64,000 nt of DNA, taken from positions 32,978,337-33,042,336 of the forward strand of contig CM041780.1 in NCBI GenBank assembly GCA_023374045.1, written 5' to 3'. The translations under genes were made by a program, and so were the position numbers. Positions 23,568 to 37,800 of the stretch are shown here, one piece after another. Within the stretch, counting starts at the first letter, position 1, and the number at the start of each line of letters is the position of its first letter. Origin of the DNA: Limonium bicolor. Taxonomy: Eukaryota > Streptophyta > Magnoliopsida > Caryophyllales > Plumbaginaceae. Under the pieces are notes generated by a model, which had not been told where the DNA came from, searched no databases, and worked only from the letters and a program-made list of their open reading frames with translations.

Positions 23568-26500
23568 TGTAACACCCCTACTAATCCGGCTCCTAATTAT
23601 AATAAACGTAGTACTTAGTAATAAATCACAGCGGTAAATAACAGACTCGTTCTAATGGTGTCACTGTTATCACTCGCCCATACGGGTGATAACGAGTTAC
23701 ATGATAATCAACATACGAAACGTATTCCCGCAGTGACCACAAGAGATAGATAGTAGTGCTTATAAAACTAAAATATACAACAACAATCCGTCTTATACAT
23801 AAACCGTACACGTGAGCGTCTAACCAAATATACACCTCGGTTTACAAAACCCGAGTCCAAAATAACCATAGTCTCAGTCCGTACCAAGTCTAACCAAAAG
23901 TCACTAAAACTGTCGCGCCCCGCGTCGACCCTCCAGCTAGTCTCCTGAAATAAAAATGGTTTGTGGTATGGAATCAGCCCCTGCTGAGTATGTTATCACA
24001 TGCCCCGTCATGCCTCCTCAAACCCCTCAATTAATTGGTCGAGAGCATGAGATTCGTTACATGCAATACCGTTTTAATATTTAAACTGTAAAACATTTAA
24101 CAGTAATAACCATACAATAAACACAACCATTAACACACATAATATAATCCACACAGTATAACCAATGAACAACAAGGCGAAACAACGAGAATAATAAACA
24201 AGTATTAACTCCCGTCCTTGGCATAAGACCAATATTGTTCGCCAATGTACAAGTCACAACTGTAATAAATGTTCGGTTATACCTAGTGACAACGTCTCGT
24301 TAAAACGACGTGTCTCTAAATTACCCATATACTATGGCGGGTCACCCACGGCAGTAGCCACTCCAGCGGTAGAGTCTCCGACCAACGAACCTCCTAGCTC
24401 GCGGGAAATTTTCTTGATACTTGCGGACCCGTACGGACATCCTGGTATCGTTTTTGTGATCACAGCGCGCACCAAGAGCCACATCCTCTTGGCTTTGTTA
24501 TGTTATTAATTATACCATCGCATCGCATTACCAATTTTTACTAACACAGCAGACTAAGGTCGTTAGTCCAATCCGGAGTATGTAAACTCGGGATCCAGTG
24601 TTAGATACGAGAGCGGCGTTAGAAAAGGCCAATGCTCCGTATTAAAGTCTCGGATAATATATATCTTATTATCCTAGTGCTACAACGTTTTTCTGACGAT
24701 CCTTATATTACATATAAGATAGCACCATAGCCGCTAGTTCGTTTTATATATAGGCTCATATATACGAACCAATACTGTTAACGCAACAACAGTAAATATT
24801 AAGCAGCTAAAATATACAGTTCATGCATATTTATTCACACAATCAGACAAACAATCTTATCACAGATTACACAGAAGTCTGAACTGAGGAAGCCCTCAGA
24901 GACAATCAGAGACACGTAACAACATACCGTTCACCCTGATTATATAACCGTGGAGTATGAATCAGCTAGATCCGATGCTCCTCGTGTCGTCTCTAACAGT
25001 CTAATAATACATAACGCTACAGATTAGAATCCCGTATAACGACATACTCTGCGGTACCCTACCGTCACTAACACCTCCCGGTTTATTCCCCGTTATTAAC
25101 TAACAACGTTTGTCGGGTTTTCGGTTTAACTCGGGATTAGGAAAAACGTTATATTACATGCGTAGACTCGTCTCGTATATTAATATACTTAAAGTTTGAA
25201 CTTGGTTATCGCATGTAATTCAATATACACTTGTATATTATATAGTTTGTTTCTATATTGCATGTATAATTCTTAATCATATATTATACATTTCACCTTA
25301 GTATTTATTTTCCTAAGGTTAGTTTTTCCAAGTTTAATGTAGTATAATTCATATGTAAAAATACTTTGAATTATATAAATCCTTATTATTCATGTATACT
25401 CCTAACATTAGAATTTCCTTATCTAATGTTTATAATTCTTTTCTTTTACTTATATCATTTTAATTATGATATTATATGGTTATTGAACCATATTGTATTT
25501 TTCCACTCCATAACATATATTATTTATATACATGTATTATGGGACTATTTGTTATATGGTAAGTCTTTATAATATATTCATTCTCTTTTAATAATATATT
25601 TCTATATTATAAATGTTACAACCCTTATAACATTAAAAACCATATTATAAATTTTCATTCAAAAATGCCCATATTACCGAACAACTTATTTTCTTAAATA
25701 TTTACAAAATCCACCACATATTTATATGTTATTTATAGTTATATAACATATATTATGACATTTATGTCATTAAAACAATTATAACCTATAGTTATAAATT
25801 GTTATAAAATACCAAACAGCCCTTATCTCTCGGTTTTTATATATTCCACTATACTTCCATAATTTACAAATCAACCCCAAATTATATTCCATTGTTACAC
25901 TTATAATATATCTTATATTATAATCCTTAAACCTTAATATAATTATAACCTATAGTTTATAAATACTTATAATTGCCGAACAGACCCTAGGGTCTGTTTT
26001 AATTTAATTCCTACCACCTAACTTTGTATAATTACCAAATCTCCCCAATTTATAATATAGTTTCCTAATGTCATTAAAACTATATATTATACATATATCT
26101 TAATAAAACCTTATATATAACTCCAAAAATTACCAAACTATACCAAAAGGTTATAAATATCATTCCTAAAGTATAATTCATATTAACTCCAAATTTAACC
26201 AAATAAACTTCTAAAAATTCCTAACAACCTAAGGTTTGTTCTAAACTCCATTTAGTACCAATAGGTTTCGGAAATTACAATATCACCCCATCTCTTATAA
26301 ATCTTTTACAATTTAATAACTTATTATAAGGTAGTACTTTAATTCCATAAACTCTCCAAACTTGGTCAAAGTCTCCTATATAGTCAACTTTGACTTCTAA
26401 TCCCAATTTAGACCCAAACTCTCGGTAATTACTACTTACCCTATACTTTTCTATTTTTACAATTTTGACACAAAACTTTACAAAATGTTATAATTTTTAT

Positions 26501-28303
26501 TAAATTCATTTAAAAAACCTAAATTCCACTTATTTATGCCCACGACTTTATATTTTACTAGTAATTACCGTTTGACCCCAAACTTAATAATATAAGCATA
26601 AATTAAATTAAATAAGCTTTTAAACTTAAATTAAAATGGCCTAATGACATGGCCTTATTACAACTTTGATTTATAACATAAAATTACACATAAATAGCCC
26701 AAAATATACTATAAACTCTCGGCCTTGCTGTACATTAATTATTTTTCCACATAATATCATAATTTGACCATTATGTTAATTAAACCACTTTAATGACTAG
26801 CTTAATTTATCTAATCATTTTTTTTCCATACATAGGTTAAAATAAACCCATATAATTAACTCCACTCTCGGCATATATTTATATGAGCTGAAAAATCATA
26901 AAACATAAGTTTAAGGTGTTTATACCTTGATTTAGGTACTTAAAGCCCTAATACCACTCGCAGCTTGGAGGAAAAATCACCACGCACTTAACATGTTTAA
27001 TGCACAAAATAAGATATGGTTACACTCCAAGCATGAGCTAACCATAAGGAACAATTAAATGTAAGATTTAAGGCAAAAATCACCTTAAAAAGGAATGGTA
27101 GTCTCAAAGGTTTCGGCCTGAATCAAGAACACCACATGGTGTTAAATTCACCATAAAACATGGGGAATAGCTAGACAACAGCAAGGTGCTATGGTAATAG
27201 ATTTTACCTTGGCAAAATGCCTTAAAGAATTATTTTCTTTGATTTTCGGCCACCCTTGCTCCAAGTGGTTAACACACTGAATCAACATGAAAATATGAAA
27301 TTATGAGTGAATAAACTCATAGAAAACAGAAGAAGAAAACCGGATGAAGAGTAAGAATCCTTAAGGTATGTTTTTACCTTATAATGGAAATTTTGACCAC
27401 CTTGGTCCCAAAGGTTGCTTCAGCGAGAATGGATCTTGTTCAAGGTTTAAAATACTGAGAATAAGCCATGGAAAGTGATAGATTATAAGCTCCATGTGTA
27501 GGTGATGAAGAGATGAAGAAAAAGAGCTAAAATATGCCTTAAACCATTACCTTAGGTGGAAAAGAGTTTATTTGCTTGAATGCTCAAGAACACAGCTTGA
27601 GAGCTTTAGGAACTGCTGAGGGCTCGGCTGGAATGGGACAAGAGGAAAGAGAAAGAAAGAATTTGTGTTTTAATGAAAAGTAGAAAATGGAATAGTAAAT
27701 GGTGATTCACCAAATTGGCTAGATATTTTGATTAAAGGTGAATATTCTGTCCTCCATCCCTTAAGCTGCCACCTCATTTAGGATATGGATGAGTCAAATC
27801 TTGACCATTGACTTGACTTAGTCAATTTTGCTTAAAATGCACTATTTGGATTACTATTCACAAATGAATGCCATATTTCTGTTTTTTTTTTTTGAAATCT
27901 TGGATTTAGACCTTCTAATGTGGTACATTATAGTAATTAGTATAAAAGGTCTAATCCAATGCCTAACCACTCAAAACCACTCAGAAAGTCAATTTCTCAA
28001 AAACGTGCTTTAAGGAGTTTTAAAGCACAATTTTGTTAGAACATGTTTTTGAGCTTGGTTTCCTTTGAGAATAGTTTTATAGTTTCATTACTAATTATAA
28101 TACTTAGGAATCCACTTTGGATCCTAATTGAGGTCATACAATCTCTATGGTTCTTAAAGCACATTTTTGGCTTTACCGATCTTAAGGCATGTTTTGCCTT
28201 GTTGAGATCTTTAGATTGTTCCCCAATGGTATTAAGATGTTTATTAATCTTCTTAGATCATTAATAGATCATTTAATTATTTTTTAAGGTTAGGGGTATT
28301 TCA
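23568..28303 (-). repeat. LTR3 (3' LTR of unit C, 5' LTR of unit D)
   Basis: 4736 bp, with intact termini next to the PBS (23552-23563) and PPT (28307-28323). Several variants are shared with the terminal LTR6 rather than with its neighbours: ATAAATGTTAC near 25609, AATTTAATTCC near 26003 and TAGTTTCCTAATG near 26058. Its TATA region is two bases shorter than in the other LTRs. Confidence 0.9.
24740..24753 (-). promoter_or_regulatory. Predicted LTR3 TATA box (shortened)
   Basis: Same position in the LTR, but one TA unit shorter: CTATATATAAAACG on the minus strand. Confidence 0.42.
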
Positions 28304-28306
28304 ATC

Positions 28307-28323
28307 TACCCCCCTTAAAAAGG
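28307..28323 (-). promoter_or_regulatory. Polypurine tract of unit D
   Basis: Same 17-base motif, three bases from the LTR3 end. Confidence 0.8.
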
Positions 28324-28706
28324 CTTCGTCCCGAAGTCCTTACTCATCTACAGTTCACCTAAGGAATCCAGTTCCACTAAGTAATCAAACAGACCATCGC
28401 TAGGGAGTAACTCCCACTAGGTTCAGACCTAGTCTATGTATCATAGTTGATACAGCACATATCAAGTAGCCGAAACTCATGGCATAAACTCATTCATATC
28501 ATAGCACTAAACAAGGTGCACATCCAACTTACCAACAAAAGTACTCAGCGGTACTATATATATATATTCAAAAGGTGCACTAAGGCACATACATAAGATG
28601 TATCAAACATACAATCATCCAAACAAACATGTATGGCAGCATACCACCAAAACACACCACAAAAACAAGACCTAATGCATAACATATGCGCAAGCCAAGT
28701 GGTGTC

Positions 28707-28723
28707 TACCCCCCTTAAAAAGG
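28707..28723 (-). repeat. Second PPT-like tract, unit D
   Basis: Exact 17-base copy of the unit's PPT, just past the pol stop. Confidence 0.6.
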
Positions 28724-28757
28724 GTTTGACCACGAACCCGTATAAGTATCACAACCA

Positions 28758-31700
28758 CTATGCGAAGAGTGCTGGATACTTCGCTCTCATGGAGTCCTCT
28801 AACTCCCATGTAGCCTCCTCCACCTCATGGTTCGACCAGAGAACCTTGACCATGCTAACGGTCTTGTTCCTAGTTGTCTCGTCTTCATATCGAGATGCGG
28901 AGTGGTACTCTTCATATCGTAGAGCGGGGTCCAACTCTAAAGTCTCTGGCTGTAAAACGTGCGATGGATGGGGCACATACCTCTTCAACTGTGAAACGTG
29001 AAAGACGTGCACCCTCGAGCTCTGCTGGCAAATCCAGTATGTAGGCTAACGGGCCCACTCGCTCCCTAATCGCATAAGGTCCAACATACTTTGGGCTCAA
29101 CTTGCCCTTCTGCCCGAACCGGAAGATCCCCTTCATGGGTGACACTCTGAGGAATACCATGTCGTCGGTAGTGAACTCAATGTCTCTCCTCCTGGTGTCT
29201 GCATATGATTCTGCCGGTCCTGAGCTGCCCTCATGTTCCTACGATCTGTAGGACATCCTCCTTGATCTCCTCTACGGCCCTGGGCCTCATCCCAGCAAAA
29301 GGAGTCCTACACGGTCTACCGTAAAGTGCCTGAATGGTGGCATCTGTATCGAGGAGTGGTAGCTGTTGTTGTAGGCGAACTCTATCAGATGTAGACGCTC
29401 TAACCAGCTCCCCTGAAAATCCAAGGACATGCTCTCAGCATGTCCTCCAGTGTCTGGATGGTCCTCTCACTCTGACCGTCGGTCTATGGATGGAATGCCG
29501 TACTAAGCTTCAGCTTCGTACCCAAGGCTTCCTGAACCTGACCCCAGAATCTGGACAAAATCGAGGGTCCCTGTCAGACACAATGGTCTTTGGCACACCA
29601 TGGTGCCGGATCACCTCCTTATGGAACAAGTCCGCCAACTTCGGGACTTCCAGGTATCCTTCATAGCCAAAACTTCGCCACCTTCGTAAGACGATCTACA
29701 ATGACCCAAATCGTGTTCAGTCCTCCCTTAGTCGGTGGGACCGACACAAAATCCATCGAGATGTCCTCGAACTTCCAGCAAGGAATAGGCATAGACTGCC
29801 TAATCCGCCGGGTCTCCTATGCTCAAACTTAACCTTCTGATAGGTCAAGCATCTAGCCACGTAGTCGGCTACGTCCTTCTTCATCCCGCTCCACCAGAAA
29901 TGGACCTTCAAGTCCTTGTACATCTTCGAAGAACCGGGGTGGACGGATAAGGATGAGCAATGAGCCTCCTGGAGTACTTCTCCTTCAGATCAAGAGACTC
30001 TGGAATACATAACCGGCCATTCAGTCGAATCATGTCATGTCACTCTGTTCGAAGTCATACTTTGACTCTCAAAACAACCCTCTGACATCTTTGCCTGATA
30101 CTCTGCATATACTGATCACTCTCCTGTGCAGCTTGTATCTCATCAACCAGACTGCTGCCCGCTAAAAGTGTAAACAATGAATGAGCTCTGCGGCTCAGGG
30201 CGTCGGCTACAACATTCGCCTTGCCCTCCTTGTACCTCAGGTCTATGTCGTAGTCCTTCAAGAACTCGACCCATCTTCTCTGTCGCATGTTCAGCTCCTT
30301 CTGAGTGAAGAGATGCTGTAAACTCTTGTATCAGAGTAGATGGTGACTGTCACACCGTAAATAATGTCGCCGATCTTCAAAGCGAAGACTACTGCGCCTA
30401 ACTCAAGGTCATGTGTGGGGTAATTCACCTCGTGCTTCTTCAGCTGTCGGGATGCGTAGGCAACTACCTTCCCGTGCTATAAGCACACAACCTAGACCGG
30501 TTCCAGAGGCATCACAATATACCTCGAACCTCGGTGCCCTCAGGGATAGGAGATCCTTCAGTGTCTGAAAGGACTGCTCGCACTCGGAGACCATAAGAAC
30601 TGGGACTCCTTCTTCATGAGATTCGTCATCGGTTTGGCCACCTTGGAGAAGTCCTTCACGAACCTTCGATAGTAACCGGCCAAACCCAGAAAGCTGCGGA
30701 CGTCTATAACCGTCTTCGGCTCGGCCAACTCTTCACTGCCTCAATCTTAGCAGGGTCTACAGATATCCCGCTCGCTGATATAATGTGTCCAAGGAATGAC
30801 ACGCTGTCCAACCAGAACTCACACTTCGAGAGCTTGGCATACAGCTGGTTCTCTCTCATGATACTCAAAACCTGTCTCAATGTAACTCATGCTCCTCCTC
30901 GGTCTTTGAATAGACCAGGATATCGTCGATGAAGACCAAACTGAACTATCAAGCTGCTCTCTGAAGAGACGGTTCATCAAATCCATGAAAATGGCTGGCA
31001 CATTCGATAACCCGAATGGCATAACGGTGAACTCGTAGTGTCCATACCGTGTCCTGAAAGCTGTCTTCTCCACATCACCCTCTGCAATCCTGATCTGATG
31101 GTAGCCAGATCTGAGATCTATCTTCGAGAACACATGGCCCTCTCAGCTGGTCAAAAAGTCATCTATCCTGGTAACGGGTACTTGTTCTTGACCGTGACCG
31201 CATTAAGCTCGCGTAGTCGATGCAGAGTCGCATACTGCCGTCCTTCTTCTTGACGAACAGTACTGGAGCACCCCAAGGAGAAACACTAGGTCGTGAATCC
31301 CTTGTCGAGGAGGTCCTCCAGTGTAGCTTCAGCTCCCTCATCTCAGCCGCCATACGGTAGGGCGCCTTAGCAATAGGGCCCGTACCTGGCAACAAGTCGA
31401 CGACGAACTCAACCTCGCGCACAGGCGGCATGCCTGGCAGCTCATCAGGAAACAAGTCGGGAAATCTACCACGACTGGAATGTCTGAGTCCATCACGTCG
31501 CTCTGTCTCGTGTCCTACATAACAGAGGAAGGCCGCCCTTCCTAACGTCCTTCATCAGGGATAGCTCTGACACGATCTTGACAGTCGGCTCTCTCCTCAC
31601 ATCGGTATGACACTGTCTTGCCGCTCGGCCCCTTCAGCAGTAGTCGATGCTCTGCACAATGTAGGTGGCCCCTATGCTTCTGCAGCCAATCCATGCCCAC

Positions 31701-31947
31701 TATAACGTCGAAGCCCAAGTTCTTGAACTCGATCAGGTCATGGGGAAGGTCTCAGTCATGATGCTGATCTCTAACCCCGTGTACTGTCTGGTGCAACCAA
31801 CTCTCTCCTTCGAAGGAAGGGTGACTGAAAAGTCAAGAGCTGTTCGGGGGCAGCCCCCAGCTTCTTAGCGAATGCCGAGGAATAAAAGAATGTGAAGCCC
31901 CTGAGTCGAACAATATGGAAGCACTAACACCATCGACAGAAAGGTAC
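28758..31947 (-). pseudogene. pol: pol, unit D (many one-base losses)
   Basis: All domains are recognisable in pieces: protease at about 31800-31947; RT at 30819-31455, in which the usual FIDD motif is shifted by a base loss near 30940; RNase H at 30055-30594; integrase finger and core at 29717-29923 and the following shadowed stretch; chromodomain at 28758-29160. It lacks the shared RT stop (CAG instead of TAG at about 30847). The high density of single-base gaps is the main cause of its broken frames. Confidence 0.88.
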
Positions 31948-32020
31948 CTGAGATCACCTCTCGTATTAGCATCGAGTCCCAATAAATCACTTATTTACTG
32001 TCGGTTGTTAATTGTCATAC

Positions 32021-32098
32021 CTGTGATGACATTACCGGACTCCTTGGCTTGCGCCATATCTAGGATGCATATGGTACCCTCCTTTCCATTTTCGTGGC
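32021..32098 (-). CDS. pol: Gag-Pol linker exon 5, unit D
   Basis: 78 nt, with AAGTTATGA-side acceptor context (CTTCAG|GCC) and donor CAG|GTATGA both intact. The frame is open across the whole exon. Confidence 0.6.
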
Positions 32099-32219
32099 CT
32101 GAAGTTATGAATTAACGGTATCAACAAACTGAACACATATACTTGAAGGTACAAAAACTCTTATTTCATTCATCCAACTGGTATTACACAAAGTTACACA
32201 CTTAGCTACTACTATTACA

Positions 32220-32953
32220 TCAGTACTGTCTGAAAGTTAAATTTAAACGGCCAGGTCGGATGTGGGTCTCATTCACTAGAGCTGGTGGGGCGGTATTGAG
32301 CTTAATGCTCTTAATCCATGATATACTAGCCTCGACTCTCCACCAAATACCAACACATCCCCAGACTTGAGGATGATCTTGCTTGCTAGATCCATCCTCT
32401 TCTGGTCTCCATAGATGAACTCAGCATCATCGCCGATGGAGAATGACACAACCGGTATTCCTCTGGTGATGGATCGGTCGTCTCATCACGGTCTGGTGCA
32501 TCCCAAGCTTCCTCCCTGCTCGTAGTAGTTGACGATGCAGATGTCAGGTGTCATGTCGGGTAATGGGTAAGTCTCACAGTCTTGAGCAATATCCATTGCG
32601 TTTCTCACCAAGGTTAGGAAACTCTCAGGTATCCTAGGTATTGATACGCCACCTACCATCCTCACCTCTCGTAAACCCTAGCTTGCGGATCCCAATCTTT
32701 CCCTAAGCACATCATGTGCAATTTCATCTTAGAACCACTACTAAATACAGGGGTATAAAATCCTCCCAAGCCCTTACCCAAAGCTCTACACTCTTCACTA
32801 TGGCGATTTGCTCATCTAGGGTTAGGAACTCTCTGAGAAGTATCATGCCCGGTCTGACCACATGACACAACTCGCCAGGGTACTCCCGTCTTTCTTCCAC
32901 GGGTCTAGGTGATCTCGGTCTTGTGAGTGTGGGATAGTAGATATCGAAGTCTC
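32220..32953 (-). CDS. AlkB-like dioxygenase exon, unit D
   Basis: Recognised by alignment along its length to unit F. It keeps the ESFLTLV reading that B, E and F have lost. One-base losses occur near 32474, 32492 and 32507 around the HxD motif and near 32672, so no long frame is open. The acceptor is TCTCTTAG-like and the stop is TGA at 32220. Exon length (734 nt) is close to that of the other units. Confidence 0.78.
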
Positions 32954-33080
32954 CTAAGAGATAAAAGGTTTCCTAGGTAAGTCGTTTATCTAAAGCGTAA
33001 TTAAAACACATTCATGCTAAGGTAAAGCGTTTAACACTTAGTCATGCTCTCATACAATGGTTAAGGTTTCAAAAGCTAAC

Positions 33081-33421
33081 CTTCACCACGCTGGGTACTA
33101 GTACCAGCGCCCGAAGCTCCCGCTGCATTCAGCACACGGTTGCCCGGCGGGTTCCTCTGGGTCTGCTGCTGCTGCTGCTGCCCCTTCTGGGCTGGGGGTG
33201 CCTGCCCCTCTGGCCACCTCGAGCTCCACCTCCTCCAGCAGGTGCGCTCTGAGTCCCCTTCGACGGGCGGTACGCTCGGCTCTCCGGATTCGCGAAGCAC
33301 TCGAACGACCTATGACCTTTCTTCCCACAGTGGTGGCAGTCCACCGCTTGCCCGGAGCAATCAACACCCGGGTGGTCTTTACCACAACGCTTGCAGTGAA
33401 AGTGGCACTGGGGTGCAGAAC
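33081..33421 (-). CDS. gag: gag exon 4 (zinc knuckles, expanded Gln), unit D
   Basis: Two CCHC knuckles, then a tail whose CAG run is longer than in the other units (plus-strand GCT repeats at 33167-33180), giving an extended Gln or Ala tract depending on frame. Donor GAAG|GTTAGC is intact. Intron 3 is 33422-33505. Confidence 0.77.
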
Positions 33422-33505
33422 CTATTATCATAAAACAATCTGATTAATACAAGGACGGTAATGGATAGGTAATTCACAACTCATTCACGAGGTTAGATCG
33501 CTTAC

Positions 33506-33852
33506 CCTTAGGGGGTGCAGATCTGAGAGGCTGGACATCATAGGTAGGCCCGGTCAGCATCGGAACCATCTCCTTGCCCTTCTGGCTGGCCTGCTCCTTC
33601 TTCTTCTCCCTCCAGGAGAACTTTTTCTTCTTGTTATCGTCAAAGAGTTAGGAATTGCAGGTATAAAAGCAGGCAAGCAAGTAAGTAATTAAATAAATTA
33701 AATAACTTAAAAGCGGTTCTTACTTCCCGCCCTTGCTGCCTCGCCTCCAGCCACAACCTCAGCCTCCTTCTCGGGGCCTTACGCTTCTGCCCCTGACTGT
33801 CATCCCGGCTGTTCACCAACAGCTCGGTCCGAGAAGCAGCATCATAGCACTC
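33506..33852 (-). CDS. gag: gag exons 2 and 3, unit D
   Basis: Exon 2 is 33724-33852 and exon 3 is 33506-33629, separated by intron 2 (33630-33723). Exon 3 has the AAGG|GTAAGT donor. Exon content matches units E and F. Confidence 0.58.
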
Positions 33853-33928
33853 CTACAATGCATCAATGAGTTCCCCGAACTTGTAATAAATCAAACAGTT
33901 ACAAGGTATAAACTGTCAACTAATTTAC

Positions 33929-34578
33929 CTGGACCGTAGGGTATAAAGCAGCACCCATGGCGGCCTTGATAGCATATCGTAGCCCCCTCTGAACTTCCCA
34001 CCTTCACGGTGTCAGAATAAACAACTCCTGGGACAAAGTCCAACAGCCCATGAATGAGGAGTAGTACTGATCCACTGTCAGACTACCCTGCCTCAGAGCC
34101 TCGAACTCTTCCCTCTTCCTCTGCTTCAAGTGAGCAGGGTAACTCTCTCAGCAACTCCAAAACCCGTCCAACCGAAACCCTCTATACAGTGTAATCTGCC
34201 CACGGACCTCCACCAAGTGCTGGCGGCGTCCCTCAGATGGAAGGCTGCTATACCGACCCGGTGCTCAGCAGGCACATGAATGGCGTCAAACCTTCTCGTG
34301 CTCGATAATATATCTCTCCAGGACGGTGGGGTCAGCTACTCCGTCATAAGTAGTACTCGCGTGTTGACGACGCTCTTTAGCCAGTTTGGCTCTCTCGGTG
34401 CGGGTATGGGTGGGACTATGGATGGCGCTCCGATCTGGATGCCTCCCATCTGGGCCAGCTGAGCAAAGACGGCAGCTACCGTCTCAGCAACGCCCACGGC
34501 ATGGGTCTCAGGAGGACCTCCTCCAGACCCGCCGCCTCTACCTCTGCCTCTGCCTGACGGACGACCTTTAGTAGACAT
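33929..34578 (-). CDS. gag: gag exon 1, unit D (indel-rich)
   Basis: The N-terminal 75 residues are open from 34578. The capsid part is broken by several short losses, e.g. around 34137-34200 where about a dozen bases are missing compared with unit C. It keeps AAG at the codon that is TAG in A, B, E and F. Intron 1 is 33853-33928. Confidence 0.78.
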
Positions 34579-34773
34579 CTGAAGAATTCAGAATTAAAGT
34601 CAACACTCGAAAAGAATACCGTACTTTCCTCAACCATAAGTTCACATAGCCCTAAAACGCGTAAAACACATTGTCCCCGACAATCTCCTAACTCAACTCG
34701 TTTCCAACTTCCTCATTGGTACTCGTATATGAATAACCTAAGCTCACAGTACTTAGACTACTACTCTCTTGTA

Positions 34774-34801
34774 ATCAGAGCGGTACTCCGCTCTGATACC
34801 A
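34774..34801 (-). promoter_or_regulatory. Primer binding site of unit D (with hairpin)
   Basis: 12-base match at 34790-34801, hairpin stem intact. Confidence 0.88.
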
Positions 34802-34805
34802 CTTT

Positions 34806-37800
34806 TGTAACACCCCTACTAATCCGGCTCCTAATTATAATACAAACGTAGTGCTTAGTAATTAAATCACAGCGGTAAATAACAGACAATCGCTCTAATG
34901 GTGTCACTGTTATCACTCGCCCATACGGGTGACAACAGTTACATGATAATCAACATACGAAACGTACTCCCGCAGTGACCACAAGAGATAGATAGTAGTG
35001 CTTTTATAAAACTAAAATATATACAACAACAATCCGTCTTATACATAAACCGTACACATGATCGTCTAACCAAACTACTCTCGGTTTACAAACCCGAGTC
35101 CAAATAACCATAGTCTCAGTCCGTACCAAGTCTAACCAAAAGTCACTAAAACTGTCGCGCCCCGTCGACCCTCCAGCTAGTCTCCTGAAAATAAAAATGG
35201 TTTGTGGTATGGAATCAGCCCCTGCTGAGTATGTTATCACATGCCCCGTCATGCCTCCTCAAACCCCTCAATTAATTGGTCGAGAGCATGAGATTCGTTA
35301 CATGCAATACCGTTTTAATATTTAAACTGTAAAACATTTAACAGTAATAACCATACAATAACACAACCATCAACACACATAATATAATCCACACAGTATA
35401 ACCAATGAACAACAAGGCGAAACAATGAGAATAATAAACAAGTATTAACTCCCGTCCTGGCATGAAGACCAATATTGTTCGCCAATGTACAAGTCACAAC
35501 TTAATAAATGTTCGGTTATACCTAGTGACAACGTCTCGTTAAAACGACGTGTCTCTAAATTACCCATATACTATGGCGGGTCACCCACGGCAGTAGCCAC
35601 TCCAGCGGTAGAAGTCTCTGACCACGAACATCCTGGTATCGTTTTTTGTGGTCACAGCGCGCACCAAGAGCCACATCCTCTTGGCTTTGTTATGTTATTT
35701 AATTATACCATCGCATCGCATTACCAATTTTTACTAACACAGCCGACTAAGGTCGTTAGTCCAATCCGGAGTATGTAAACTCAGGATCCAGCATTAGATA
35801 CGAGAGCGGCGTTAGAAAAGGCCATGCTCCGTATTAAAGTCTCGGATAATATTATCTTATTATCCTAGTGCTACAACGTTTTTCTGACGATCCTTATATT
35901 ACATATAAGATAGCACCATAGCCGCTAGTTCGTTTTATATATATAGGTCCATATATGCGAACCAATACTGTTAACGCAGCAGCAGTAAATATTAAGCAGC
36001 TAAAATATACAGTTCATGCATATTTATTCACACAATCAGACAAACAATCTTATCACAGATTACACAGAAGTCTGAACTGAGGAAGCCCTCAGAGACAATC
36101 AGAGACACATAACAACATACCGTTCACCCTGATTATATAACTGTGGAGTATGAATCAGCTAGATCCAATGCTCCTCGTGTCGTCTCTAACAGTCTAATAA
36201 TACATAACGCTACAGATTAGAATCCCTATAACGACATTACTCTGCGGTACCCTTACCGTCACTAATACCACCCGGTTTATTCCCCGTTATTAACTAACAA
36301 CGTTTGTCGGGTTTTCGCTTTAATTCGGGATTAGGAAAAACGTTATATTACATGCGTGGACTCGTCTCGTATATAAATATACTTAAAGTTTGAACTTGGT
36401 TATCGCATGTAATTCAATATACACTTGTATATTATATAGTTTGTTTCTATATTGCATGTATAATTCTTAATCATATATTATACATTTCACCTTAGTATTT
36501 ATTTTGCTAAGGTTAGTTTTTCCAAGTTTAATGTAGTATAATTCATATGTAAAATACTTTGAATTATATAAATCATTTTTATTTCATGTATACTCCTAAT
36601 ATTAGAGTTTCCTTATCTAATGTTTATAATTCTTTTCTATTTACCTTATATCATTTTAATTATGATATTATATGGTTATTGAACCATATTGTATTTTTCC
36701 ACTCCATAACATATAATTATTCATATACATGTGTTATGGGACTATTTGTTATATGGTAAGTCTTATAATATATTCATTCTCTTTAATGGATATTTCTTAT
36801 ATTAATGTCACACCCTTATAACATTAAAAACCATTATAAATTTCATTCAAAAATGCCCATATTACCGAACAACACTTATTTTCTCAAATATTTACAAAAT
36901 CCACCACATGATTTATATAATGTTAAATTATAGTTATATAACATATATTATGACATTTATGTCATTAAAACAATTATAACCTATAGTTATAAAATACCAA
37001 ACAACCCTTATTCTTCGGTTTTTATCATATTCCACTATACTTCCATAATTTACAAATCAACCCCAAATTATATTCCATGTTACACTTATAATATATATCT
37101 TATATTATAATCTTTAAACCTTAATATAATTATAATATAGTTATAAATACTTATAATTGCCGAACATACCCTAGGGTCTGTTTTAATTTAATCCTACCAC
37201 CTAACTTTGTATAATTACCAAATCTCCCCAATTTATAATATATAGTGTCCTAATGTCATTAAAACTATATATTATACATATATCTTAATAAAACCTTATA
37301 TATAACTCCAAAAATTACCAAACTATACCAAAAGGTTATAAATATCATTCCTAAATAGTAATAATTCATAACTGATAACTATCCAAATTTAAACCAATAA
37401 ACTTCTAAAATTCCTAACAACCTAAGGTCTGTTCTAAACTCCATTTAGTACCAATAGGTTTCAGAAATTACAATATCACCCCATCTCTTATAAATCTTTT
37501 ACAATTTAATAACTAACTTATTATAAGGTAGTACTTTAATTCCATAAACTCTCCAAACTTGGTCAAAGTCTCCTTTATAGTCAACTTTGACTTCTAATCC
37601 CAATTTGGACCCAAACTCTCGGTAATTATACTTATACCCTATACTTTTCTATTTTTACAATTTTGACACAAAAACTTTACAAAATGTTATAATTTATTAA
37701 ATTCATTTAAAAAACCTAAATTCCACTTATTTATGCCCACTTTATATTTTACTAGTAATTACCGTTTGACCCCAAACTTAATAATATAAGCATAAATTAA

